A program made the translations under genes and the position numbers. A model generated the notes under the pieces. That model searched no databases. It was not told where the DNA came from and worked only from the letters and a program-made list of their open reading frames with translations. From contig NZ_JAPCZG010000012.1 of the NCBI RefSeq assembly GCF_025938155.1, positions 1 to 64,000 on the forward strand: DNA of 64,000 bases, in the 5' to 3' direction. Positions 16,626 through 24,153 of this stretch are shown in pieces. Each line of letters begins with the position of its first letter. The stretch's first letter is position 1. This DNA is from Novosphingobium sp. KCTC 2891 (GTDB taxonomy: Bacteria > Pseudomonadota > Alphaproteobacteria > Sphingomonadales > Sphingomonadaceae).

Positions 16626-17455
16626 CAGTAGTCGCTCCCGGGCTGGACCTGGGTCAATTGGAACACGCGGTCCATGATCTCGTCCTGGCTGAGGATGCCG
16701 TAGCCGATCGGCATTGGCTGCTTGGTGACGGAATCGAACAGCACCAGCGCCGGGACCTGGCGTTCGGTGCCCATGCCGAGCTTCTCGTACTGGCCGCTAT
16801 CGACCATGTAGCCGGGGAAGGTCGCCGACGGGCCGCCGTCCATCGAAACTGCGAGGACGGCGAGCCCGAACTTGTCGCTGACCGCTTTGAGGATCGGCGA
16901 GAAGATGTCGCAGGCGCCGCAGCTCGAGGAGAAGAAGTAGAACACTCCGTAGCGCTGCGAGAGCTGGCCCATGACCCGGTCGCGGTCGGACTTGCGCTGG
17001 TCGATCCACGCGCGCTTGCCGAGCGTCGAGACCGGGCGCTGGAGTGTGTAGTCGAGCCCGGGATCCTGCCACAGCGCACGTTGCCACACATCGGCGAACA
17101 TCGAGGAGCGGTCGAGCTGCTCGCGCTGGAAGCGCACATAGGCAGTGACGTTTTCCGGGCTCGGCTCAAGGATCGCGCGCGCTTTCAGCTCCTCGAGCTG
17201 GGTGCCGATCGCGGCGAGTCGCTCGCGCGCCGGCGGTAGCGCGGTTGCAGCGGCCTTGCGCGGTTCCTCCTTGGGCTTTTCGCAGTAGAACCAGGTCCCG
17301 AGCTTGCGCTCCTTGCAGTAGAGCGCGTCCTCGGACTGCTTGACCTCGACGCCGTCCTCATTGGCAGCGTGAAGCGGGGCAGTGCCGGAAAGCATCAGGC
17401 TGACGCCGAGGCACAGGGCGGCAATGCGGCGCTTGTACATATGGCGGGGGTTCAT
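16625..17455 (-). CDS. traF: F-type pilus assembly protein TraF (thioredoxin-like), 276 aa
   Basis: Periplasmic protein with a cleavable signal peptide (cleavage near PLHA, about residue 30) and a C-terminal thioredoxin-like domain. An active-site type motif SSCGACDIF is present, preceded by beta strand GVFYFFSS and followed by helix ILKAVSDKFG. F TraF lacks a working CxxC, so this copy may be redox active and work with the DsbC-like gene in the same operon on the Cys-rich TraN, TraU and TraH. It overlaps the preceding gene by 4 bases. Confidence 0.9.
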   Translation of the reverse strand: MNPRHMYKRRIAALCLGVSLMLSGTAPLHAANEDGVEVKQSEDALYCKERKLGTWFYCEKPKEEPRKAAATALPPARERLAAIGTQLEELKARAILEPSPENVTAYVRFQREQLDRSSMFADVWQRALWQDPGLDYTLQRPVSTLGKRAWIDQRKSDRDRVMGQLSQRYGVFYFFSSSCGACDIFSPILKAVSDKFGLAVLAVSMDGGPSATFPGYMVDSGQYEKLGMGTERQVPALVLFDSVTKQPMPIGYGILSQDEIMDRVFQLTQVQPGSDY

Positions 17456-17865
17456 GATCCGCTCCTCTCGAATTCCTTGATCAGTGACATGAAGACAGCG
17501 AGGTCGAGCAGGCGGCGGCCGCCGTCGAGCATTCGCACCAGCGCGTGGGTGAACGGGGTGAGCGCGGCGGTGCCTGCCTCGCTCAGCGTGTAGGTCTCGG
17601 CATCCGGCGCGACCCAGCCCCGGCCGAGCATGGCCTCAAGCGGCGCCTTGAGAGCGCGGGCGCGCACCGGCCGGTCGAACCAGACCGAGACTTCGGCCGC
17701 CAGTTCGCCCGAACTTTGCGGAGCGCGGCGGGAAAGCGCCATGCCGAGGAAGAACTCGACCATGCTTATGTCGGCAAGCGCGCCGACGGCGCTGAGCGGG
17801 ATGACCGTGGCGCCAGGTGCTGAAGGGGGCGAGGTGCCCCCGCCGTTACGGCTTGTGGGCGGCAT
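17452..17865 (-). CDS. Unassigned tra-operon protein between traN and traF, 137 aa
   Basis: The reading from the ATG at 17865 has GAGG 6 bases upstream and overlaps the traN stop by 20 bases; a longer reading has an Arg/Ser-rich start typical of off-frame translation. The protein has no signal peptide. Its helices and the stretch LEAMLGRGWVAPDAETYTLS followed by EAGTAAL resemble a winged-helix domain. Conserved packing within the operon argues that it is real. It may be a cytoplasmic or regulatory partner; no known F tra gene fits it. Confidence 0.6.
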   Translation of the reverse strand: MPPTSRNGGGTSPPSAPGATVIPLSAVGALADISMVEFFLGMALSRRAPQSSGELAAEVSVWFDRPVRARALKAPLEAMLGRGWVAPDAETYTLSEAGTAALTPFTHALVRMLDGGRRLLDLAVFMSLIKEFERSGS

Positions 17866-19972
17866 AGTAGGCCTCGATCTTTGCCTGGATCTCGATGAGC
17901 GTGGCGGCCTCGTCGGGGAGCTTCGCTGCATCGACGAACTCCGCGTAGATCTCCCGGAAATCCATCACCGAGAGGTCGAGCTGCTGGAATTCGAAGATGG
18001 TGAACCCGTCGCAGAGCGGCTTTTTCGGCGTGCCCCAGGTCTTGCCGATCTGCGGGCGGCCCTGCTCCTGGAGGATGCGGCTGATCTTCGACTGGAAGCA
18101 GCAATAGACGTCGCGCTTGGTGAGGCAGATGCCAAGGAAGCTCGACGAGCAGTAGGTGCCGATCTTGTGACACAGCCCGGCATCGTCCTTCTGGTCGAGC
18201 AGGACTTCGGACGGACTGCACAGCAGCGGGGTGAGGAGCGGCACGCCCTTGCCCGAACAGCAATTGGCGAGCCCGAAGACCTTGTGTGCGCAGCTTTCGG
18301 CGGTGCCCTTGAACAGGGTCAGCGTAGACTCGTCGAACTCGGTGTTGGCCTGGCCAAGCGCGTTCAGCGCCACGACCGCATCCTTGAACTCGTCGGACGC
18401 CTCGCGCACGATCGGCTCGCAGTCGCCATTGACGCAGTAGACGTCGCCGCCGCAGATGTACTGCGCTGGCTGTTGGGTACTTCCCGGGATCGGGCACTTG
18501 TAGACCCGTTCGGCAACCTTGCACGAGCCGTCGCTGCTGGGCGGATCGTCGAGACAGGTCTCGTGGTGGAAAGTGCAGCCGGGGGTGGCATCGAGCTTGC
18601 CGCAGTCGTTGCCGCCACCGACCACGGTCTGGCACTGGTAGGTCCGGGTAGCTTCCCAGCAGGGCCGGGTCACCGGCACCCCGTCGATCAGCCGGGTCTC
18701 ACCCGGCGCGGTGCAGGTCCCGCTGGCGAGCGTACAGGTGCCGAGATCGAGAGAACAGGCATTGTCGGTCCAGGTTTCGGTGAACCACTTCGAGACCGAG
18801 CTTTCGGGCACGATCCCGGCGACATTGGAACTGCAGGCATAGACCTCTTCGGGGGCGGCCGGCTCGGCGCAAGTGAGGTAGCCTCCGCCGCCGAAAGGAT
18901 CGCCGATGAAGTCCCAGGTCTTGCACAGCTGCCTATCGGTCAGACCTGCGGCGCTTGGGCTGCTCCGGGTGCAACTGGGCTCAGACGCGAGCGAGCCGCA
19001 TTGCTGTAGCCCGGTCACATATTGCAGCGGGAAGCCGGTCACCGGATCGAAGGTCAGCGCGGCGGTCAGGCCGTCGTTGTTGCAGCGGTAGACATTGCTG
19101 ACGACCTGGAAAGCGTTGGCCGGCGGAGGCTTGGGCACCGTGCCCATGAGATAGACGTTGGGATCGCTGACGGAGCCATCGCAGTCGTAGTAATCGACGG
19201 TGAGATTGTACTGCGGCACCGGATAGGTTCCGGTCTTGCGGCACAGGCTACTCCCTTCGAGCGAGGCGCAGCCGGCAAAGCCTGGCGCGGTAACACACAG
19301 GTACTGGTAAAGCGTCTCGTTCCACGCCGAGACAGAGAGGCTGCGCGTGCAGGTCTTGGGCTGTTCGACGACGGTCGAACCGACGTTGCAGGTCCACTCG
19401 GCCATGTTGGATGTGCCGGAGCCCGGCGGTAGCGGCACGCAGTTGCCGGTCGAGCCGTCGGCGCTCATCCCCTGGAGGTAGGCGTTGGGGTCTTCGGTGA
19501 CGGTGTTGGCGCGCGAGAGGTCGCTGCGCTTCACATCGACGGTAGGGCGCGTGGTAGAATTGGCGGTGCGATAGGCATCGCTATTGTAGCCTGCCGCCGC
19601 CCCGTCGGCATACATATTGCCGGGGTTGTCGTAATACTGGGTGAGCCCGGGATAGTTCGCCTGATAGCCCGGAATCTGCCCGGCAGCGCCCGGCGCGTCG
19701 GTGATCCCCTGGTTGGCGCCGCGGACCATCGATCCGAGCTCGCGCGCCTGCGCTTTCGCCTCGTCCCAGGTCATGCTGGCAGGCGCGGAAGGTGGCGGCG
19801 GGGCTGGAGGTGGCACGCCAGGGTCGGTCGCGGGCGGGAGTGCAGGCTGCGGCTCGATGAGGTCGTCGGGCGGCGGGATGTACACTTGCGCGCTGGCTGA
19901 GCCCGGCGCGAGCAGCGCCAGGGCCAGGAAGGCCGCCGTTCGCCGACGCTTGGGAAAGCGGCGCCCGCCCAT
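17846..19972 (-). CDS. traN: F-type mating-pair stabilisation protein TraN, 708 aa
   Basis: Outer-membrane adhesin of the donor that stabilises mating pairs by contacting the recipient surface. A signal peptide (cleavage near GSASA, about residue 28) leads to a proline-rich segment and then a region with about forty cysteines, arranged as repeated short Cys motifs (for example CSLDLGTCTLASGTC). This is the hallmark of TraN proteins. The C-terminal ~200 residues hold a conserved-looking block with NCCSGKG and FLGICLTKRDVYCCFQSKIS. Length is slightly above F TraN (602 aa). It needs oxidative folding, which the operon's DsbC and CxxC-TraF could supply. Confidence 0.92.
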   Translation of the reverse strand: MGGRRFPKRRRTAAFLALALLAPGSASAQVYIPPPDDLIEPQPALPPATDPGVPPPAPPPPSAPASMTWDEAKAQARELGSMVRGANQGITDAPGAAGQIPGYQANYPGLTQYYDNPGNMYADGAAAGYNSDAYRTANSTTRPTVDVKRSDLSRANTVTEDPNAYLQGMSADGSTGNCVPLPPGSGTSNMAEWTCNVGSTVVEQPKTCTRSLSVSAWNETLYQYLCVTAPGFAGCASLEGSSLCRKTGTYPVPQYNLTVDYYDCDGSVSDPNVYLMGTVPKPPPANAFQVVSNVYRCNNDGLTAALTFDPVTGFPLQYVTGLQQCGSLASEPSCTRSSPSAAGLTDRQLCKTWDFIGDPFGGGGYLTCAEPAAPEEVYACSSNVAGIVPESSVSKWFTETWTDNACSLDLGTCTLASGTCTAPGETRLIDGVPVTRPCWEATRTYQCQTVVGGGNDCGKLDATPGCTFHHETCLDDPPSSDGSCKVAERVYKCPIPGSTQQPAQYICGGDVYCVNGDCEPIVREASDEFKDAVVALNALGQANTEFDESTLTLFKGTAESCAHKVFGLANCCSGKGVPLLTPLLCSPSEVLLDQKDDAGLCHKIGTYCSSSFLGICLTKRDVYCCFQSKISRILQEQGRPQIGKTWGTPKKPLCDGFTIFEFQQLDLSVMDFREIYAEFVDAAKLPDEAATLIEIQAKIEAYYAAHKP

Positions 19973-19973
19973 C

Positions 19974-20750
19974 TCACTGGCCCCTGGTCAGCTGGGCGAG
20001 CGCGACGCGCGCAACGCCTGCCCCGGGGCCGCGGCCTCCGGCGAAGGTCTCGAGCGCGTATTCGACCGTGACATTGCCGGTGATCCGGTCGTGATCGGGT
20101 GTCACGCTGGTGCAGTCGAGCCCGTCGCAGAGCTCGTATTCGCGGCCAACGGCAACGAAGGTCGGGGCGGCCGTGACCTTGAAGGCGCGAAACAGGCGCG
20201 GGTCGATTGCGAGGTGAGCTTCCTCGCCCTCGTGGGTCACAACACGCTTCAGCCCATCGGCAAAGGCCTTGGTGCTCCCGCCCGGAAAGCCGCGGAACAC
20301 CACCACCCCGCCCGCCTTGGTCGTGTCGGCGATCAGCCGGGTGAGCGAGGCCTCGGGCATCGACAGACTGGCAAAGACGATGAACATCGGCCCCTCGCCC
20401 ATCGGCGTCCTGGTATTGGCGGCGGCCCCGCTCAGAAGTTCATCGAAGTCGACTGCGCCGCCTGGACCCTTGGGAAGATCGGCCGGATTGATGCGGCCGA
20501 CGGCGGCGAGGCCCTCCTCGCGCAGCTGCTCGGCTTCACCGCGGTGGGCCTCGCCCTTGCCTGCAACGGCATCGACCAGGGTCTGCGCATCGGCCGTCGC
20601 TTCGGTCTCGCGCGCTTTCACGGCCTTCAGGTCGAGGCCCCCGACATCTTGGGCGATGGTCTGGGCGAGCGCGGCCGAGACCGCAGTCAGGGCGAGGAAG
20701 CCTGCAAGTCCAAGGAGGCGGGATTTGAGCGGGAGCCGCGCGAAGGTCAT
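19974..20750 (-). CDS. trbC: F-type pilus assembly protein TrbC, 258 aa
   Basis: Periplasmic F-type TrbC with a signal peptide (cleavage near SAALA) and a C-terminal domain containing MFIVFASLSMPEASLTRLIA, GGVVVFRGFPGGS and AAPTFVA. These are typical of the TrbC_Ftype family, which has a thioredoxin-like fold without the CxxC. It lies between traU and traN as in F. I chose the ATG at 20750; upstream in-frame codons lie inside traU. Confidence 0.88.
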   Translation of the reverse strand: MTFARLPLKSRLLGLAGFLALTAVSAALAQTIAQDVGGLDLKAVKARETEATADAQTLVDAVAGKGEAHRGEAEQLREEGLAAVGRINPADLPKGPGGAVDFDELLSGAAANTRTPMGEGPMFIVFASLSMPEASLTRLIADTTKAGGVVVFRGFPGGSTKAFADGLKRVVTHEGEEAHLAIDPRLFRAFKVTAAPTFVAVGREYELCDGLDCTSVTPDHDRITGNVTVEYALETFAGGRGPGAGVARVALAQLTRGQ

Positions 20751-20758
20751 GGGTGTTC

Positions 20759-21781
20759 TCACAGCATGCAGCAGTTGCGCTTGCGCCAGACGAGGTAGCC
20801 AAAGTCCTCGCCCTTGACGGGGTAGCCCTTGCCGGTCTGGGGGATGATGGTGGCCGCACCCACCGGCGCGCAGGCGTAGCGCCCCTTCACCATCGAGATC
20901 GGGTTGGTCATCTGCAGCCGGTATTGCTGCTTCCTCATCACCGGCATCAGGTACTTGTGGCACAGCGCCTTGGACCCCATGGTTCCCCAGGCCAGCGCCT
21001 CGCGGTGCATCTTGTAGAGCATCCGTTCGGCGACGAGCCGCGAGGCCTGGATCGGGGTGACGTGGGCCGAGACATGGCCATTCAAGGGATACATCCCGCC
21101 GTTGCAGCCCGCGCACCAGAACATCTGGTCGATCGGAAGCTTCGCGGTTGCTGCAACGCAGTCGGCCGCGCAGGCCGCAGTCGCGATTCCGTTGGCAAAG
21201 AGCGCCACCTCGGGGTTGATGATCGAGGTCAGCGCGGAATCCTGCCACAGCGGGTCGATCTCGGTCACATAGGCGACGTCGAAGGTGGTCTGCTCGAAAC
21301 AGAGGAAATCGGTCAGGATCTCCATCCAGTAGAGCAGCGGATAGACGTAGTAGTGTGACTGCCACTGCGAGGAGTTTTGGGTCTTGCCGCCGATCTGGCT
21401 GCGCCCCTGGACATGGCCCTCGCCGATGTCGAAACCGGGGTTGAGCCGGATCCCGCCGAGATTGGGAAAACACCACGACTTGTTGGTGACATCGACGAGC
21501 CGCACCGGCTCCCAGAAACCCACCGAGATGCCGATGCGCGGGATCGGCGAGCCGCAGGCGCACAGGGGGAATGAGGGGTTTTTGGGATCGGGGCGCGAGC
21601 CCTTCCAGATCGAGAGTCCGCCGATCGAGAGCGGGAACAGGCACGACCAGCAGACATCGGTGATCGGATTGATGAACTTGCCGTGGCAGGTGACCGTGTC
21701 GGCCCGCGCTGGGCTGGTTCCGGCAAAGGCGAGCGCGAGCGCGCCGAGCAGCGCCATGAATCTCGCGGGAACCCGCATCAT
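20759..21781 (-). CDS. traU: F-type conjugal transfer protein TraU, 340 aa
   Basis: Periplasmic protein needed for DNA transfer and pilus assembly. A signal peptide ends near SPARA (about residue 28 of the chosen start). The mature protein begins CHGKFINPITDVCWSCLFPL and holds many cysteines and conserved blocks such as WCAGCNGGMYPLNGHV and PQTGKGYP, all typical of TraU. Length matches F TraU (330 aa). GGGAGG lies 7 bases before the ATG at 21781, and the gene overlaps the small upstream membrane gene by 4 bases. Confidence 0.94.
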   Translation of the reverse strand: MMRVPARFMALLGALALAFAGTSPARADTVTCHGKFINPITDVCWSCLFPLSIGGLSIWKGSRPDPKNPSFPLCACGSPIPRIGISVGFWEPVRLVDVTNKSWCFPNLGGIRLNPGFDIGEGHVQGRSQIGGKTQNSSQWQSHYYVYPLLYWMEILTDFLCFEQTTFDVAYVTEIDPLWQDSALTSIINPEVALFANGIATAACAADCVAATAKLPIDQMFWCAGCNGGMYPLNGHVSAHVTPIQASRLVAERMLYKMHREALAWGTMGSKALCHKYLMPVMRKQQYRLQMTNPISMVKGRYACAPVGAATIIPQTGKGYPVKGEDFGYLVWRKRNCCML

Positions 21782-22044
21782 GGCTGCACCTCCCGCCCAA
21801 AGGCATCGTCGGCGCGCGCCTTGGCGCGGAAATAGACGAACCCGTGGAGCATCGCCGCGACCGTCAGCAGCAGCGCGGGAAGCGCAGCCCAAGGGCCCAG
21901 CAGCGTCTTCAACGCTGGGAGCAGCAGCACGGCGAGCGCCAGCGACCAGCACAGCGCCATCCAGAGCCGGCGCATGCGCCGCAACGTTCTTGTTTCGGGC
22001 GCGGCCATCGGGGTCTTGAAGAAAGTGATGTGCGGATGGGTCAT
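21778..22044 (-). CDS. Small two-span tra membrane protein, 88 aa
   Basis: Sits between traW and traU with 4-base overlaps on both sides, so it is embedded in the translational chain of the operon. Two hydrophobic segments (about residues 28-46 and 50-70) predict a membrane hairpin with a short cytoplasmic tail. I do not recognise a counterpart in F. It may be a structural or stabilising partner of the channel in this lineage. Confidence 0.6.
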   Translation of the reverse strand: MTHPHITFFKTPMAAPETRTLRRMRRLWMALCWSLALAVLLLPALKTLLGPWAALPALLLTVAAMLHGFVYFRAKARADDAFGREVQP

Positions 22045-22715
22045 GAGATCTTGCCTCCGCTTGGCGTCGCCGGTTGGTGCGGCAACGGCACCTCGCTGAT
22101 CTTGAGGCTCGAGCCGGTTGCGCTCACCACGGCGGGGGTGTGGCGGATGCCGAACTTCGCGGTGAGCGTGCCGCCCTGGTCGAAGTAGAAGCGGCGCTGC
22201 CACGGCTTCATCGCGTCGAAGGGCGATCCCGCGACGAACACGATCTTGGCCGCCGTGTCGCTCCAGGTCCGCAGGGCCCATTGCAGCTCGGCCGCATTGT
22301 CGCCGTCGACGAAGACCAGCGCCTGGCGCAGCTGGACCATATCGAGCGGATTGACCCGGGTGCCGCGCGCGGCGATCAGATTGCCCTTGGCGTCGACGAT
22401 ATCGTCCTCGGTCACTATCGAGGGATCGAACAGCCACTCGCGCTTCACGCTCGCCGGAGTCATGCCATCGACCCGCTTGGGCCGCCGCACACTCGCCACC
22501 GCCTGTTCCTGCATCTCGCGCTGCAGCCGCTCGATCCCGCCGCTTGCCTCCAGCGTCCTGAGCCTGGTCTCGATCGTCGTGAGCAGATCAGCCTCGATGA
22601 TCGGGAAAGTCTGGCCCATCTGGCCATAGTCGGCGGCCCTCACCGCCGAGATCAGCGGCCAGCCTATCAGCAGTGCGGCACCGCCCGTGGCGGACAGAAG
22701 AGCCAACCGGCTCAC
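22041..22715 (-). CDS. traW: F-type pilus assembly protein TraW, 224 aa
   Basis: Periplasmic protein that acts with TrbC and TraU. A signal peptide ends near SAVRA (about residue 27), followed by YGQMGQTFPIIEADLLTTIE, the usual N-terminal block of TraW. A later block VFVDGDNAAELQWALR and FYFDQGGTLTAKFGI matches the TraW/TrbC-fusion type. Its start overlaps the S26 peptidase stop by 4 bases. Length is near F TraW (210 aa). Confidence 0.92.
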   Translation of the reverse strand: MSRLALLSATGGAALLIGWPLISAVRAADYGQMGQTFPIIEADLLTTIETRLRTLEASGGIERLQREMQEQAVASVRRPKRVDGMTPASVKREWLFDPSIVTEDDIVDAKGNLIAARGTRVNPLDMVQLRQALVFVDGDNAAELQWALRTWSDTAAKIVFVAGSPFDAMKPWQRRFYFDQGGTLTAKFGIRHTPAVVSATGSSLKISEVPLPHQPATPSGGKIS

Positions 22716-23242
22716 AGCACCGAGTCCCCAGTGCCGATGATGCGTGCCAAACAGACGAAGCCGATATCGGCGTAACGGCTATCAAGCCCGTCCTTGTGCT
22801 CAGTCCCGACATAGTAGCAGTGCTCAGGGATCCGCCCGGTCGGTCCGGGGGCAAGCCTCTCGCCGCGCGAACTCACGGGCTTCAGCCGTGCGACCTCGGC
22901 GCCGTTGATCCGCACCACGCCGTTCTCGCGGGTGACCATGTCACCCGGCATGCCGTAGACGCGCTTCGCAAAGGGCGGCGAGACCGAGCCGAAATGCGCG
23001 GTGATGAGCGGAGTCTGCGGCGGGGCGAAGACCACGAAGTCCCCGCGCACCGGGCGGCGGTGCTTGTCGATCCAGAACGCCCAATTGGGGAGCGACTGCG
23101 TGGTGTTGATGAGGATCGCATGGTCGTCGCGCCAGCTCGCCAGCGAGGAGCTGGCCGCCAGCGTCGCGGCAAGCGCGCCGATCACCAGCCAGCGCCGGGC
23201 GTGCGGGGATCGGGGAGTGAGCGGCTCAGTTGACGGGAGCAC
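22712..23242 (-). CDS. S26-type signal peptidase, TraF(RP4)/TrhF-like, 176 aa
   Basis: A membrane anchor (about residues 18-36) precedes INTTQSLPNWAF, in which S50 is the expected nucleophile, and FAKRVYGMPGD, in which K93 is the expected general base of S26 peptidases. A terminal Tyr/His/Asp-rich block HCYYVGTEHKDGLDSRY matches the substrate domain of the RP4 TraF group. These enzymes process and in some systems cyclise conjugative pilins. F itself has none, so its presence in an F-type operon suggests a pilin maturation like that of IncH/SXT-type systems. The apparent start is a GTG overlapping trbI by 17 bases; a later GTG is possible. Confidence 0.85.
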   Translation of the reverse strand: MLPSTEPLTPRSPHARRWLVIGALAATLAASSSLASWRDDHAILINTTQSLPNWAFWIDKHRRPVRGDFVVFAPPQTPLITAHFGSVSPPFAKRVYGMPGDMVTRENGVVRINGAEVARLKPVSSRGERLAPGPTGRIPEHCYYVGTEHKDGLDSRYADIGFVCLARIIGTGDSVL

Positions 23243-23810
23243 TGCCCTGTCCTCCCAAGGCAGCGCCCGGCATGGGGGCCGCTGCTTGCGGGGTCCCCTG
23301 CCCGTTCATCGCTGCGCGCATTGCGCCCATGACCTCGCCCGCCGAAGGATTGGCAGGCTGCGGCATCTTGACCTTCGTGTAGACTTCGCGGCGCACATCG
23401 GCGGTGATGTCGGGAACATTGCCGGCCAGCACGGCCTCGCCCACCAGCACGATCTGGCCCGCGGCGCCGCGGCGCTCGAGGTTCTTCTGGACCTCGCCCA
23501 TGAACGCGCGCGTCTCGGTGGTGACCTGCTCGGGCGGGGTGGCCGAGCGGGCCTGAGCCTGAATATATTCCCCGACAATGCCTGAAAGCTGGACCTTGGC
23601 GATGGCGGGCCGGTCCCCTGCCCCCAGAACGTTCTTGGTGACCCAGGCGCCCCAAAGTCCTGCGGCAACCAGCGCGCCGACCAGGGCCACGGGGACGAGT
23701 CCGATCCGGGCGCGGGGCGCAGACGGGGGCGTGCTTACCTCAGCCTCGAACAGCGGGCCGGCAGTGGAGCTGGTCGCTGTAGCCGCGGACATGCGGGGGC
23801 TTTTAGCCAT
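23226..23810 (-). CDS. trbI: F-type transfer protein TrbI, 194 aa
   Basis: Inner-membrane protein with one N-terminal membrane segment (about residues 36-58) and a periplasmic part. AKVQLSGIVGEYIQAQARS and later charged helical sequence match the TrbI_Ftype family, which affects pilus retraction in F. The C-terminal tail is Ala/Pro/Gly-rich and looks disordered. GGGAG lies 7 bases before the ATG. It overlaps the upstream small gene by 8 bases. Confidence 0.8.
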   Translation of the reverse strand: MAKSPRMSAATATSSTAGPLFEAEVSTPPSAPRARIGLVPVALVGALVAAGLWGAWVTKNVLGAGDRPAIAKVQLSGIVGEYIQAQARSATPPEQVTTETRAFMGEVQKNLERRGAAGQIVLVGEAVLAGNVPDITADVRREVYTKVKMPQPANPSAGEVMGAMRAAMNGQGTPQAAAPMPGAALGGQGSAPVN

Positions 23811-24153
23811 GATAGTTCTCCCTGGAATGTGAGGTTCCCGCGGTCCGCCGCGTGAGCAGCGAGTGGCGGCGAAAGTAGCCGACCGCGGCGAAGAGCCCGG
23901 CGCTGGTCAGCCAGAAGACATGGGCGAAGCGGTCCTGGCGCTCGGCGCTGGCAGCGACATAGCGCGAGGCAAAGTTCTCGAGCTGGAGCACGGTCCCGCC
24001 AAAGCTGAAATTGCCGAGCGCCACGAAGAACAGCAGCCAAAGCGCTGCGACGCAGCCCAGCGTGACTGCGAGCCAACCGGCAAAGCGCAGGCCATGGTAG
24101 CAGGCATCGGCTAGGCGCATGGGCCGGCGACGAGGGGCAAGGAGCGCGATCAT
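23803..24153 (-). CDS. Small tra-operon membrane protein, 116 aa
   Basis: Starts in an ATGA overlap with the traC stop and ends 8 bases inside trbI, so it belongs to the operon. Two hydrophobic stretches (about residues 24-48 and 80-95) predict a two-span inner-membrane protein with a basic C-terminus. In F the region after traC carries small genes such as trbI and traW only, so this is an extra gene of this lineage. Function not shown by sequence. Confidence 0.6.
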   Translation of the reverse strand: MIALLAPRRRPMRLADACYHGLRFAGWLAVTLGCVAALWLLFFVALGNFSFGGTVLQLENFASRYVAASAERQDRFAHVFWLTSAGLFAAVGYFRRHSLLTRRTAGTSHSRENYHG

